Shown: positions 1 through 8,783 of the stretch, piece after piece
Position numbering within the stretch: position 1 is the first letter of the stretch
Layout: each line of letters begins with the position of its first letter
Assembly (NCBI RefSeq): GCF_001742165.1
Contig: NZ_CP016443.1
Location: 744,001-808,000, forward strand
DNA: 64,000 nucleotides
Source of the DNA: Burkholderia stabilis
Lineage (GTDB): Bacteria > Pseudomonadota > Gammaproteobacteria > Burkholderiales > Burkholderiaceae
Direction of reading: 5' to 3'
Notes under the pieces: generated by a model
The model's input: the letters and a program-made list of their open reading frames with translations, nothing else
The model's database searches: none
What the model was told of the DNA's origin: nothing
Program-made: the position numbers and the translations under genes

Positions 1-606
1 GTCGAGCCGCTTGCCGGTCGCGGGATCGGTCTCGCGCAGCTCCGCGCGGATCAGCGCCGACTTCAGGTCGTTGCCGACGAGGCGACCGATCTGCCCCGAA
101 CGCGCGACGTTGCGGCGCACCTTCGCGAGATCGTCCGGGTTCGCGCTGGAGAACTGACCCGGCACGACCACGTCGCCGCGAAAGCCGGCCTCGGTCACCT
201 CGGTGTAGTGGACGTTCGGCGTGAACAGCGAGAACACGCGCGAGCGGTTCACGCCGGGGATGAAGAACACGTCGTCGGTCGCATGGCGCAGCCCATCCAT
301 GAACGTCTGGTTGTAGATGTCGCCGTCGCCCTTCCAGCGCAGGCTCACGAGGATCGTGTTCGCGCCGGGGAACGCGCCCGCGTAGCGTTCGAACACCTGC
401 ATGTACGGGTGCTGCATCGGGATCATCTTGTTGAAGCCCGGATCGAGCTTCAGGCGCGTCGCGGACAGGCCGAGCGCGAGCGTCACCGCGACGCAGAGCA
501 GCATCAGCAGCTTGCGCTGGCGAATGATCGTGTTGGCGCAGCGCTCGACGAACGCGGCGAGGCGCGACGCGGGAACGGCTTCAGGGGGGCGTGACAGGTC
601 GTTCAT
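1..606 (-). CDS. RND/MMPL superfamily transporter, N-terminal part (runs off window)
   Basis: The first 202 codons of a large inner-membrane RND (MMPL-type) protein whose 3' end lies outside the window. The start ATG at 606 is followed by a cytoplasmic segment, one strong membrane helix at about residues 34-50 (LLMLLCVAVTLALG), and then a periplasmic stretch (residues 55-200) typical of the first loop of hydrophobe/lipid RND proteins. It starts 70 bp after the YCF48-like gene on the same strand, at the far end of the steroid operon. From family knowledge, MMPL-YCF48 pairs often accompany DUF1302/DUF1329 genes in degraders of hydrophobic substrates. A role in steroid or acyl-CoA-intermediate transport is inference. 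An ordinary efflux pump cannot be ruled out because most of the protein is missing. Confidence 0.85.
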   Translation of the reverse strand, partial: MNDLSRPPEAVPASRLAAFVERCANTIIRQRKLLMLLCVAVTLALGLSATRLKLDPGFNKMIPMQHPYMQVFERYAGAFPGANTILVSLRWKGDGDIYNQTFMDGLRHATDDVFFIPGVNRSRVFSLFTPNVHYTEVTEAGFRGDVVVPGQFSSANPDDLAKVRRNVARSGQIGRLVGNDLKSALIRAELRETDPATGKRLD

Positions 607-676
607 GGAATTCTCGTGTCGGTACGGACTGGCGATGCGAAACGAACCAAAGCGGACGGAAACCGGCGGCCGGGCT

Positions 677-1636
677 TCAGGACGGCGACGCGGCGAGCGG
701 CGCGACGCCGGCTTCACCGCCGAGCAGCAGCGCGCCGTGGCCCATGTCGAGCACGGCCGCGAGGCTCTGCACGCCGCCGAGCTTGCGCACGCCGAAGGTC
801 AGCCCGCCGTCGCGCGACGCGACGATCGCGCCGCCCTGGCCGACCAGCACGAGTTCGCCGTCGGTGAGCTGGGTCGCGCCGAAGTACGACACCGGCACGT
901 GGCTGTCGACGTGCGTCCAGGTCGCGCCACGATCGGTGCTGCGCACCACGTTGCCGCGCATCCCGTATGCGACCCAGTCGCCGTTCGCGAGCATCAGCGC
1001 GCCGAACAGCGAGCCGGCGTACGGCGAAGGCAGCTTGTCCCAGGTGACGCCGTTGTCGGTCGAGCGCAGCAGCGTGCCGCTCTCGCCCGCGATCAGCAGG
1101 TTGCCGTGACCGTCGCCGACGATCGCGTTCAGGTGGCGGTCGCCGGCCGGCGTCTTCACGGTCTGCCAGTTGACGCCGGCGTCATCCGAGCGCAGCAGCT
1201 GCCCGAAACTGCCGGCCGCGAACAGCGGGCCGTTCGCGGTGCCCCATACGGACAGCAGCGGATCGGAGTGTTCGTGGTCCATGTGCACCTCGCGCCAGTG
1301 CACGCCCGCGTCGTCGCTGCGCACGATCCGGCCGTCGTGGCCAACCGCGATCCCGAGCGTCGGCGTGATGAAACGCACCTGGGTGAGCGTCGACGCGTCG
1401 TCGGGCGTGACCGACGCCGGCCGCCAGTGGGCGCCCGAGTCGTCGCTCAGCAGGATCACGCCGCGTTCACCGACCGCGACGATGCGCGTGCCGGCCCGGG
1501 CGAGCCCGTTGATCTGCAGCCGGTCCGCATGGATCGCCGTGACCGGGAACGCCGGCAGCGGGCGCGGCGAAAACGCGAACAACGCGGCGCCGAGCACGAG
1601 CGCCGACATCGCGAGTCCGGGCAAAGTTCGTTTCAT
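677..1636 (-). CDS. YCF48-like / BNR-repeat secreted protein
   Basis: A 319-residue protein with an N-terminal signal peptide (MKRTLPGLAMSALVLGAALFAF). It then carries repeated blade motifs such as LLSDDSGAHW, IVRSDDAGVHW, LLRSDDAGVNW, LLRSTDNGVTW and VVRSTDRGATW, the S/T-x-D-x-G-x-T/H-W signature of YCF48/BNR beta-propellers. It probably acts in the periplasm. The start at 1636 is the first ATG giving an intact signal peptide. It lies 131 bp downstream of the thiolase and 70 bp upstream of the RND gene. Partnering the RND transporter in handling hydrophobic substrate is inferred from this pairing, which recurs in lipid and steroid catabolic clusters. YCF48 proteins are otherwise known as photosystem II assembly factors, which does not apply here. 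Confidence 0.88.
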   Translation of the reverse strand: MKRTLPGLAMSALVLGAALFAFSPRPLPAFPVTAIHADRLQINGLARAGTRIVAVGERGVILLSDDSGAHWRPASVTPDDASTLTQVRFITPTLGIAVGHDGRIVRSDDAGVHWREVHMDHEHSDPLLSVWGTANGPLFAAGSFGQLLRSDDAGVNWQTVKTPAGDRHLNAIVGDGHGNLLIAGESGTLLRSTDNGVTWDKLPSPYAGSLFGALMLANGDWVAYGMRGNVVRSTDRGATWTHVDSHVPVSYFGATQLTDGELVLVGQGGAIVASRDGGLTFGVRKLGGVQSLAAVLDMGHGALLLGGEAGVAPLAASPS

Positions 1637-1767
1637 CGCTTGTCTCCTGTATCTGCATTCGATGGCGGTTCGCGCCGAAGCGCCCGCCGCCGTCGCCTGC
1701 AAGTCTCCGGGCCGCCGGTCGTTGCCGCGGCCTCGAATGGTCCTGACTGGATCGCTGCCGGTTCCTG

Positions 1768-2973
1768 CTACGCGCCGACGTCGAACAGCGCGGCGGCACC
1801 CATCCCGCCGCCGATGCACATCGTCACGACCGCGTGCCGCACGCCGCGCCGCGCGCCTTCGAGCAGCGCGTGCATCGTCATCCGCGTGCCCGACATCCCG
1901 AACGGATGGCCGAGCGCGATCGCGCCGCCGTCCACGTTCAGGCGATCGTCGGGGATGCCGAGCGTGTCGCGGCAATACAGCGCCTGGCACGCGAACGCCT
2001 CGTTCAGCTCCCACAGCCCGACGTCGGCCACCGTCATTCCGAAACGCGCCAGCAGCTTCGGGATCGCGAACACCGGGCCGATGCCCATCTCGTCCGGCTC
2101 GCAGCCGGCCACCGCGAGGCCGCGGAACGCGCCGAGCGGCGTCAGCCCGCGGCGCGCCGCTTCGCTGCGCGACATCACGACCACGGCGGCCGCGCCGTCC
2201 GACAGTTGCGACGCATTGCCGGCCGTCACGAACTCGCCCTGCTCGACGACCTTGCCGCCGCTCCACGAAGGCTTCAGCCCTGCGAGCCGCTCGGCCGTCG
2301 TGTCGGCGCGCACGCCTTCGTCGCGTGCCGCGCGCAGGTCTTCGTGACCGGTCTCGTTGCCTTCCTTGTCGAACAGCGCGCGCCGCACGTCGAGCGGCGC
2401 GATTTCCGCGTCGAAGCGGCCGGCCGCCTGGGCGTCGGCCGTGCGCTGGTGGCTCTGCAGCGCGAATTCGTCCTGCGCCGCGCGCGAGATGCCGTAGCGG
2501 CGCGACACGATCTCGGCCGTTTCCATCATCGCCATGTACGCGGCCGGCTGGTGATCGAGCACCGCTTGCGAGCGCGCGCGATACGCGTTCTTGTGCTTGT
2601 TCTGCGTGAGCGAGATCGACTCGACGCCGCCCGCGACGACGATCCGCGCGTCGCCCGCGCCGATGCTGCGTGCGGCGCTCGCGATCGACATCAGGCCCGA
2701 CGAGCACATGCGGTCGATCGCCATGCCCGGCACCGAAGCCGGCAGCCCGGCCGCCGCGGCCGACAGGCGGCCGATGTTGTAGCCCTGCGTGCCCTGCTGC
2801 GCGGCGCAGCCGATCAGCACGTCGTCGACGTCGGCCGGCGCGACGCCCGCGCGTTCGAGCGCCGTGCGCACGACGTGGCCGCCCAGCGCGGGCGCCTCGG
2901 TGTCGTTGAACATGCCGCGAAACGCCTTGCCGATCGGCGTGCGTGCGACGGAAACGATGACTGCGTCTTCCAT
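1768..2973 (-). CDS. acetyl-CoA acyltransferase (thiolase)
   Basis: A 401-residue thiolase that cleaves 3-oxoacyl-CoA with CoA. The nucleophilic Cys90 lies in DRMCSSG, the His in [11 protein letters not shown], and the second catalytic Cys in MCIGGG near the C-terminus, so all active-site residues are present. It follows the MaoC gene by 23 bp. It is clearly distinct from the FadA6-type thiolase at 7632-8783, and a second thiolase would suit another round of beta-oxidation, for example the side chain or the last chain-shortening steps after ring opening. The substrate cannot be told from sequence alone. A general beta-oxidation thiolase recruited to the operon is equally possible. Confidence 0.92.
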   Translation of the reverse strand: MEDAVIVSVARTPIGKAFRGMFNDTEAPALGGHVVRTALERAGVAPADVDDVLIGCAAQQGTQGYNIGRLSAAAAGLPASVPGMAIDRMCSSGLMSIASAARSIGAGDARIVVAGGVESISLTQNKHKNAYRARSQAVLDHQPAAYMAMMETAEIVSRRYGISRAAQDEFALQSHQRTADAQAAGRFDAEIAPLDVRRALFDKEGNETGHEDLRAARDEGVRADTTAERLAGLKPSWSGGKVVEQGEFVTAGNASQLSDGAAAVVVMSRSEAARRGLTPLGAFRGLAVAGCEPDEMGIGPVFAIPKLLARFGMTVADVGLWELNEAFACQALYCRDTLGIPDDRLNVDGGAIALGHPFGMSGTRMTMHALLEGARRGVRHAVVTMCIGGGMGAAALFDVGA

Positions 2974-2996
2974 GTGCTGGCTCTCTGAATCTGGAT

Positions 2997-3485
2997 CTAG
3001 AAGTAGTAACGGCTGATCGTGTCGGCCACGCAACCGGGCTTGGCTTCGCCTTCGATCTCGACGGTCACGCGTATCCACGCCTGCACGCCGCCTTCGAGCG
3101 GCTCGACGCGCAGCAGCTCGCCGACGCCGCGCACGCGCGCGCCGACCTTCACCGGCGCGGGGAAACGGATCTTGTCGCAGCCGTAGTTGACGCCGAGCCG
3201 CGCGCCGTCGATGCGCACGATCTGCGGCAGGAAGTAGTTGACGAGCGACAGCGTCAGGTAGCCGTGCGCGATGCACGCGCCGAACGGGCCGTCCTTCGCG
3301 CGCACCGGATCGACGTGCACCCACTGGTGATCGCCCGTCGCATCGGCGAAGCCGTCGATGCGGATCTGGTCGATCGCGAGCCACGCGCTCGCGCCGAGCG
3401 TGTCGCCGACGGCCGCCGCGAGTTCGCCGGGATGCGCGAACACGCGGGGCGTCGCGCGCACGGGGTCGAGGGTCGTGTCCATCAT
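2997..3485 (-). CDS. MaoC-family hydratase (hot-dog fold)
   Basis: A 162-residue single hot-dog protein of the MaoC-like R-specific enoyl-CoA hydratase family. The hydratase signature appears at about residues 50-78 ([11 protein letters not shown] followed by [16 protein letters not shown]), with the Asp and His expected for water activation. Two ATG codons in tandem open the gene, and the first overlaps the stop of the upstream SDR, giving translational coupling; either Met could be used. In steroid degraders MaoC proteins hydrate side-chain or ring-derived enoyl-CoAs. Here only one MaoC polypeptide is present, so a homodimer is expected rather than the ChsH1-ChsH2 type heteromer. The substrate is inferred from context. 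Confidence 0.88.
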   Translation of the reverse strand: MMDTTLDPVRATPRVFAHPGELAAAVGDTLGASAWLAIDQIRIDGFADATGDHQWVHVDPVRAKDGPFGACIAHGYLTLSLVNYFLPQIVRIDGARLGVNYGCDKIRFPAPVKVGARVRGVGELLRVEPLEGGVQAWIRVTVEIEGEAKPGCVADTISRYYF

Positions 3486-4282
3486 GCGTGCTGGCTGCTG
3501 ACCGACAGCACTTCGCCCGTCATGTACGACGCGTAATCGCTTGCAAGAAACACCATCACGTTCGCGACCTCCCAGACTTCGGCGGCGCGCCCGAAGGCTT
3601 CGCGCGACGCCAGTTGATTCAGCAAGTCGGCCGGCGCCGACTTCTTCAGAAAATCGTGCATCGCGATGCTCGGTGCAACCGCGTTGATGCGCACGCCGTA
3701 CGGCGACGCTTCGAGCGCCGCGCAGCGCGTGAGCGCCATCACGCCCGCTTTCGCCGCCGCGTAGTGCGCCTGTTCCGCCTGCGCGCGCCAGCCGAGCACC
3801 GATGCGTTGTTGACGATCGCGCCGCGGCCTCGGGCCTGCATGTGCGGCAGCATCGCGCGCGTCATCCGGAACGTCCCGGTAAGGCTAATGTCGATCACGC
3901 GCGACCATTCGGCATCGTCCATATCGACGATGCGGGTCGACCCGCCGAGCCCGGCGTTGTTGATCAGCACGTCGACGCCGTCGAGCTTGTCCTGCGCGTC
4001 GGCCACCAGCGCCTGCACGTCGGCTTCCACCGAGACGTTGCACAGGCGGCCGTAGATCTGTTGCAGCCCCGTTTCGGCGCGCAGCGTCTGCACCGCCTGT
4101 TCGAGGCGTTTTTCGTGGATGTCGGAGATGAACAGCGCGCGGCAGCCTTCCTCCGCGCAGCGGCGCGCGGCCGCGAAGCCGATGCCCGCGCCGGCGGCGG
4201 CCGTGATCAGCACCGATTTGCCGGCGAGCAGCTGGTGGCCCGGCACGTAGGGCGGCGCTTTTGCAATCTGAAGTTCGGTCAT
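3482..4282 (-). CDS. ipdF: IpdF-like short-chain dehydrogenase
   Basis: A 266-residue SDR with the nucleotide-binding turn TAAAGAGIG (residues 28-36), NNAG (108-111), catalytic Ser161 and Tyr174-x3-Lys178 (HYAAAKAG). The stretches [33 protein letters not shown] and [14 protein letters not shown] match, as I recall it, the actinobacterial IpdF of the KstR2 regulon very closely. IpdF oxidises the ring hydroxyl of hydrindane-derived CoA esters in degradation of the last two steroid rings. The start overlaps the preceding acyl-CoA dehydrogenase stop by ATGA, and its own stop overlaps the MaoC start. This is among the strongest single indicators that the operon degrades steroid nuclei. Confidence 0.9.
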   Translation of the reverse strand: MTELQIAKAPPYVPGHQLLAGKSVLITAAAGAGIGFAAARRCAEEGCRALFISDIHEKRLEQAVQTLRAETGLQQIYGRLCNVSVEADVQALVADAQDKLDGVDVLINNAGLGGSTRIVDMDDAEWSRVIDISLTGTFRMTRAMLPHMQARGRGAIVNNASVLGWRAQAEQAHYAAAKAGVMALTRCAALEASPYGVRINAVAPSIAMHDFLKKSAPADLLNQLASREAFGRAAEVWEVANVMVFLASDYASYMTGEVLSVSSQHA

Positions 4283-5475
4283 GCGTTACCTCGTGGTTCT
4301 CTCGGCATGCCGAGCCCGCGCTCGGCCATGATGTTGAGCTGGATTTCATTGGTGCCGGCGTAGATCGTGTCCGCACGGGAGAACAGGAATACGCGCTGCA
4401 GATGGGTGAGCTTTTCGTCGGCCGGATCGACCACGTTCGCGCGGGGGCCGAGCGCATCCATCGCGAGCTGGCCGAGGTCGCGGTGCCAGTTCGACCAGAA
4501 GTACTTGTAGATCAGCGCCTCACGGCGCAGCGGCGCGCCGGCGTCGGCGTCGTCCGCGCCGGACAGCATCCGCAGCGCGTTGTAGCGCATCACGCGCAGC
4601 CCGGCCCAGGCGCGACCGATCCGCTGGCGCAGCACCGGGTCGAGGTCCGCGCCCGATTCGCGCGCGGCGTCGATCACCCATTCGAGTTCGCGGACGAACT
4701 GCATCTGCTGGCCGAGCGTCGACATGCCGCGCTCGAAGCCGAGCAGCGTCATCGCGATCCGCCAGCCGTCGCCCGGCGCGCCGACGAGGTCGCGGGCTTC
4801 CGCGCGCGCGCCGTCGAAGAACACTTCGTTGAATTCCGCGCCGCCGTTGAGCTGCCTGATCGGCCGGATCTCGATGCCCGGCTGGTCGAGCGGCATCAGC
4901 AGGAACGACAGCCCCTTGTTGCCTTTCGACTCGGGATCGGTGCGCGCGAGCACGAAGATCCAGTCGGAATCGTGCGCGAGCGATGTCCACACCTTCTGGC
5001 CGTACACGCGCCACGCGCCGTCCGCATCCTGTTCGGCGCGCGTGCGGACGTTGGCCAGATCCGAACCCGCGCCCGGCTCCGAATAACCCTGGCACCAGAA
5101 CTGCGTGCCGGCGAGGATGCCGGGCAGGAAGCGCGCGCGCTGGTCGTCGGTGCCGCACGCGACCAGCGTCGGCCCAAGCAGCCCTTCGCCGATATGGCCC
5201 ATCCGCCCCGGGCCGCCGGCGCGTGCATATTCCTCGTGGAAGATCACCTGCTCGGCGACCGTCAAGCCGCGCCCGCCGGCGCTGGTCGGCCAGCCGAGCC
5301 CGGTCCAGCCGCCCTGCGCCATTTCCCGTTCCCACGCCTTGCGCAGCGCCGGCCACGCTTCCTCGTCGCCGGGGCCGCCGCGGTATTTCAGGCACGCGAA
5401 TTCGCCGGTCAGGTGCGACTGCACCCAGTCGGCCACTTCGTGCCGCAATTGCTGTTCGCGCGTTTCGCTGTTCAT
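4279..5475 (-). CDS. acyl-CoA dehydrogenase, alpha-type subunit (pair 1)
   Basis: A 398-residue acyl-CoA dehydrogenase. It contains the flavin/substrate segments WCQGYSEPGAGSDLA and WTSLAHDSDW, and the C-terminal IYAGTNEIQ motif in which the MCAD-type catalytic Glu is replaced by Ala. A Glu in GFERG (about residue 255) could serve as base, as in long-chain and FadE-type enzymes. It is coupled by ATGA overlaps both to the upstream 414-residue homologue and to downstream ipdF. From family knowledge, steroid FadE enzymes often work as alpha2beta2 heterotetramers encoded by adjacent genes, and this gene fits the catalytic alpha subunit. Which CoA ester it dehydrogenates (intact hydrindane or opened product) is not evident. 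Confidence 0.9.
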   Translation of the reverse strand: MNSETREQQLRHEVADWVQSHLTGEFACLKYRGGPGDEEAWPALRKAWEREMAQGGWTGLGWPTSAGGRGLTVAEQVIFHEEYARAGGPGRMGHIGEGLLGPTLVACGTDDQRARFLPGILAGTQFWCQGYSEPGAGSDLANVRTRAEQDADGAWRVYGQKVWTSLAHDSDWIFVLARTDPESKGNKGLSFLLMPLDQPGIEIRPIRQLNGGAEFNEVFFDGARAEARDLVGAPGDGWRIAMTLLGFERGMSTLGQQMQFVRELEWVIDAARESGADLDPVLRQRIGRAWAGLRVMRYNALRMLSGADDADAGAPLRREALIYKYFWSNWHRDLGQLAMDALGPRANVVDPADEKLTHLQRVFLFSRADTIYAGTNEIQLNIMAERGLGMPREPRGNA

Positions 5476-6716
5476 TGAAGTGCTCCTGCACGCGCGGCGG
5501 ACGGACGCGTTGCCGCCGAAACCGGCGGCGTCGCTGGCGCTGCGTCGCGCTGCGGCGCGCCGCCGTCGATCGCATGGCAAGCGATCCATTCGAGCAGTTG
5601 CGGCGTGCTGCCGAACTGCGCGCCCGACGCCTGCGCGCGCTTGAAGTAGAGATGCGGGTCGTATGCCCACGTGAAGCCTACGCCGCCGTGCAACTGGATC
5701 GCTTCCTGTGCGCAGAACGCATAGGCGTCGTTCGCGGCGGCCTTCGCGGCGGCGATGTCGACGCGCAGCGCGGCGCCCGGCGTCGCGCCGGCTTGCGCAT
5801 CCCACACATGCGCGGCGCCGAGCACGGCCGAGCGTGCCGATTCGATCAGCACCATCATCTGTGCGCAGCGATGCTTCACCGCCTGGAACGACGCGATCGC
5901 ACGGCCGAATTGCACGCGCTGGCTCGTGTAGTCGAGCGTCAGGTCGAGGCATTGCTGAGCACCGCCGAGCTGTTCGGCAGCCAGCGCGAGCGCCGCGAAC
6001 CATGCGGCGCGTTCGAGCGCCTGCGCGGCGTCGCGGCCGGCGAGCAGCGCATCGCGATTCACGCGCGTTTCGTCGAACGCAATGCGCGCGATCGGCCGCG
6101 TCGCGTCGAGCGTGTCGAGCGGCGTGACGGTCAGGCCGGTTGCCGTTGCGACGTCGATTGCGAACACCGCGATCGACTGCGCTTCATTCGCGATCCGCGC
6201 GGGGATCAACAACAGGTCGGCACGCGCGCCGTCGATCACCTGCGGGATCACGCCGGACAGCGCATAGCCGCCCGCCGCTTCCTCCGCGACGACCGGCAGC
6301 GGCCAGGAAGCCGCTGCCGCGTCGAACGGCAGGTCGAGCGGCAGCGCCAGCGTCGCGCTGCAAGCGCCTTCGGCAATCTTCGCGAGCCAGCCGGCCACAA
6401 CCGGCGTGTCGCAGCCGGCCAGCACGGTCGCAGCAAGGCACGCGGTCGGGAAATACGGCACGCATGCGACGCGCCGGCCGAGCTGTTCCATCAGCACCGT
6501 CTGCTCGACCGCGCCGAGCCCCAGCCCGCCGGCCGCTTCGGGCAGCGCCAGCGCGTTCCAGCCGAGCTCGCCTGCGAGCGCGGCCCACAACGCGTCGTCT
6601 CGCCCGGCCGATTGCTCGAGCGCGCGGCGCACGTCGGCGGACGCGCTGCGTTCGGCGAGCACGTCGGCCGCCGCGTCGCGGATCATCGCCTGTTCGTCGG
6701 TGAGCGCCAGGTCCAT
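5472..6716 (-). CDS. acyl-CoA dehydrogenase, beta-type subunit (pair 1)
   Basis: A 414-residue acyl-CoA dehydrogenase homologue with the N-terminal helical domain (LTDEQAMIRDAAADVL), a divergent middle domain, and the C-terminal helices with YTSQRVQFGRAIASFQAVKH and HGGVGFTWAYD. Neither the FERG-type Glu nor the IYEGT-type Glu seen in catalytic acyl-CoA dehydrogenases is visible. It is therefore best read as the structural or FAD-binding partner of the next gene, with which it shares a 4-bp ATGA overlap. It starts 3 bp after the SDR stop. The last 30 or so residues are Ala/Pro-rich and probably disordered. Heterotetramer formation is inferred from known FadE pairs and has not been shown here. 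Confidence 0.88.
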   Translation of the reverse strand: MDLALTDEQAMIRDAAADVLAERSASADVRRALEQSAGRDDALWAALAGELGWNALALPEAAGGLGLGAVEQTVLMEQLGRRVACVPYFPTACLAATVLAGCDTPVVAGWLAKIAEGACSATLALPLDLPFDAAAASWPLPVVAEEAAGGYALSGVIPQVIDGARADLLLIPARIANEAQSIAVFAIDVATATGLTVTPLDTLDATRPIARIAFDETRVNRDALLAGRDAAQALERAAWFAALALAAEQLGGAQQCLDLTLDYTSQRVQFGRAIASFQAVKHRCAQMMVLIESARSAVLGAAHVWDAQAGATPGAALRVDIAAAKAAANDAYAFCAQEAIQLHGGVGFTWAYDPHLYFKRAQASGAQFGSTPQLLEWIACHAIDGGAPQRDAAPATPPVSAATRPSAARAGALQ

Positions 6717-6719
6717 TGC

Positions 6720-7598
6720 TCAGCTCCCGTACACGCGCTGCGCGGGGCGCGCATCGGCGAGCAGCTGCGCGACGGCCGGGCCGACTTCGGCCGCTGCCCA
6801 GCGCGCGCCGCGATCGACGCTCGGGCCGGTGCGCCAGCCTTCGGCGACCGCGATCATCCCGCCCGCGACCTCGAACACCTGGCCCGTCACGTCGGCCGAC
6901 AGCGCGCTGCCGAGCCACACCACCAGCGGCGCGACGTTGGCCGGATCGAAGTAGTCGAAGCCGCCGTCCTCGGGCTTCTTCATCATGTCGGCGAACACGC
7001 CTTCGGTCATCGACGTGCGCGCGGCCGGTGCGAGCGCGTTCACGCGCACGCCGTAGCGCTGCAGCTCGGCCGCCTGCATCAGCGTGAGAGCGGCGATTCC
7101 GGCCTTCGCCGCGCCATAGTTCGACTGGCCGATCGAGCCTTGCAGCCCGGCACCCGAACTCGTGTTGACGATGCGCGCGTCGACTGCCTGGCCGGCCTTC
7201 GCGGCGTCGCGCCAGACGCGCGCCAGCACGCTCGACAGGCAGAAGTGGCCGCGCAGGTGCACGCGCATCACGTCGTCCCAGTCGTTCTCGGTCATGCTCG
7301 TGAACATCTTGTCGCGGCAGATGCCCGCGTTGTTGACGAGCACGTGCACGTCGCCGAACGCTTCGCGCGCCGCATCGACGATCCGCTGCGCGGTGTCGGT
7401 GCGCGTGATGTCGTCCGAATTCGCGAGCGCGCGCCCGCCGCGTTGCGCGATCTCGTCGCACACGGCCTGCGCGGCGTCGTGCCGGATGTCGTTGACGACG
7501 ACCGCCGCGCCTTCGGCCGCGAACGCGAGCGCGTATTCGCGCCCGAGCCCGCCGCCCGCGCCGGTGATGATGACGGTGCGTCCGTTACAGATTCCCAT
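6720..7598 (-). CDS. SDR-family 3-hydroxyacyl-CoA dehydrogenase-like protein
   Basis: A 292-residue SDR with the NAD motif TGAGGGLG (12-19), NNAG at 89-92, the SSGAGLQGS block containing catalytic Ser147/148, and Tyr161-x3-Lys165. The length, the insert around residues 130-140 and the C-terminal tail ending in VYGS resemble the peroxisomal multifunctional enzyme type 2/Hsd4 branch. They also closely resemble an actinobacterial SDR that sits beside ipdC in the KstR2 regulon (from memory). It probably oxidises a 3-hydroxyacyl-CoA before FadA6 thiolysis; the fadA6-like gene is directly upstream with a 33-bp gap. Another steroid-ring alcohol is an alternative substrate. Confidence 0.88.
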   Translation of the reverse strand: MGICNGRTVIITGAGGGLGREYALAFAAEGAAVVVNDIRHDAAQAVCDEIAQRGGRALANSDDITRTDTAQRIVDAAREAFGDVHVLVNNAGICRDKMFTSMTENDWDDVMRVHLRGHFCLSSVLARVWRDAAKAGQAVDARIVNTSSGAGLQGSIGQSNYGAAKAGIAALTLMQAAELQRYGVRVNALAPAARTSMTEGVFADMMKKPEDGGFDYFDPANVAPLVVWLGSALSADVTGQVFEVAGGMIAVAEGWRTGPSVDRGARWAAAEVGPAVAQLLADARPAQRVYGS

Positions 7599-7631
7599 GC
7601 TTGTGCCTCGTGGATCGTGAAAGTGACGCGC

Positions 7632-8783
7632 TCACAGGCGCTCGATGATCGTGACGTTCGCGAGGCCGCCGCCTTCGCACATCGTCTGCAGGCCGTAGCG
7701 GCCGCCGGTGCGTTCCAGCTCGTGCAGCAGCGTCGTCATCAGCCGTGCGCCGGTCGCGCCGAGCGGATGGCCGAGCGCGATGCCGCCGCCGTTCGGATTG
7801 GTCTTTTCGTGCGGAAAACGCGTGTCGGCGAGCCAGGCCATCGCGACTGACGCGAACGCCTCGTTCATTTCGACCACGTCGATCTGCGACCAGTCGAGCC
7901 CGCTCTTCTTCAATGCGGCCTTGGTCGCCGGAATCGGCGCGGTCAGCATCCACAGCGGATCGTCGCCGAGCACGCTCAGGTGATGAATGCGTGCGCGCGG
8001 CGTGAGGCCATAGCGCTTCAACGCATCCTCCGACACGATCAGCAAGGCGGCTGCCGCATCGCAGGTCTGGCTCGCGACGGCGGCCGTCAGCGAGCCGCCC
8101 GGCGCGAGCGGTTCGAGCGTCGCCATCTTTTCCAGCGACGTGTCGGGGCGCGGCGTCTCGTCGTGCAGCACGCCTTCGAGCGGCACGATTTCCCGCTTGA
8201 AATGGCCGGCCTCGATCGCCGCGACCGCGCGGCGGTGGCTTTCGAGCGCATAACGCTCCATCGCGTCGCGCGACAGGTTCCAGTGATCGGCGATCCGCTG
8301 CGCGGCGACGAACTGCGACACCGGCGCGTCGCCGAAGCGCGCGCGCCAGCCGGCGCTGCCCGAGAACGGATCGGTGAAGCCGAGCGGCGCGGCGCAGGTC
8401 ATCGCGGACGAGATCGGGATCTGCGTCATCGTCTGCACGCCGCCGGCGACGACGACATCCTGCACGCCGCTCATCACGGCCTGCGCGGCGAAATGCACGG
8501 CCTGCTGCGACGAGCCGCACTGCCGGTCGACCGTCACGCCCGGCACCGTGAGCGGCAGCCCGGCCGCGAGCCAGCAGGTGCGCGCGATGTTGCCCGCGAG
8601 CGGGCCGATCGTGTCGACGCAGCCGAATACCACGTCGTCGTATTCGTCGGCCGGAATCGCGTTGCGTTCGACGAGCGTCTTCAGCACGAAGCCGCCGAGG
8701 TCCGCCCCATGCACGTGCGCGAGCCCGCCCTTGCGGCGGCCGGTCGGCGTGCGCAGCGCGTCGACGATATAGGCTTGTTTCAT
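7632..8783 (-). CDS. fadA6: FadA6-type thiolase
   Basis: A 383-residue thiolase with nucleophile Cys89 in VDRQCGSSQQ, the His in NPNGGGIALGHPLGATGA, and the second Cys in LQTMCEGGG close to the C-terminus (ANVTIIERL). The blocks QCGSSQQAVHFAAQAVMSG, IPISSAMT and GGRYGLQTMCEGGG match my recollection of actinobacterial FadA6 over long stretches. FadA6 performs the thiolytic step in beta-oxidation of the propionyl chain on the hydrindane (HIP-CoA) skeleton. The start ATG overlaps the preceding stop as TGATG, showing tight coupling to the upstream acyl-CoA dehydrogenase. Catalytic assignment is firm; the exact substrate comes from family and context. Confidence 0.92.
   Translation of the reverse strand: MKQAYIVDALRTPTGRRKGGLAHVHGADLGGFVLKTLVERNAIPADEYDDVVFGCVDTIGPLAGNIARTCWLAAGLPLTVPGVTVDRQCGSSQQAVHFAAQAVMSGVQDVVVAGGVQTMTQIPISSAMTCAAPLGFTDPFSGSAGWRARFGDAPVSQFVAAQRIADHWNLSRDAMERYALESHRRAVAAIEAGHFKREIVPLEGVLHDETPRPDTSLEKMATLEPLAPGGSLTAAVASQTCDAAAALLIVSEDALKRYGLTPRARIHHLSVLGDDPLWMLTAPIPATKAALKKSGLDWSQIDVVEMNEAFASVAMAWLADTRFPHEKTNPNGGGIALGHPLGATGARLMTTLLHELERTGGRYGLQTMCEGGGLANVTIIERL

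Noticed and set aside
401..2347. 648-codon plus-strand frame opposite the YCF48 and thiolase genes
   Set aside because: Antisense shadow; the opposite strand encodes recognisable protein families throughout.
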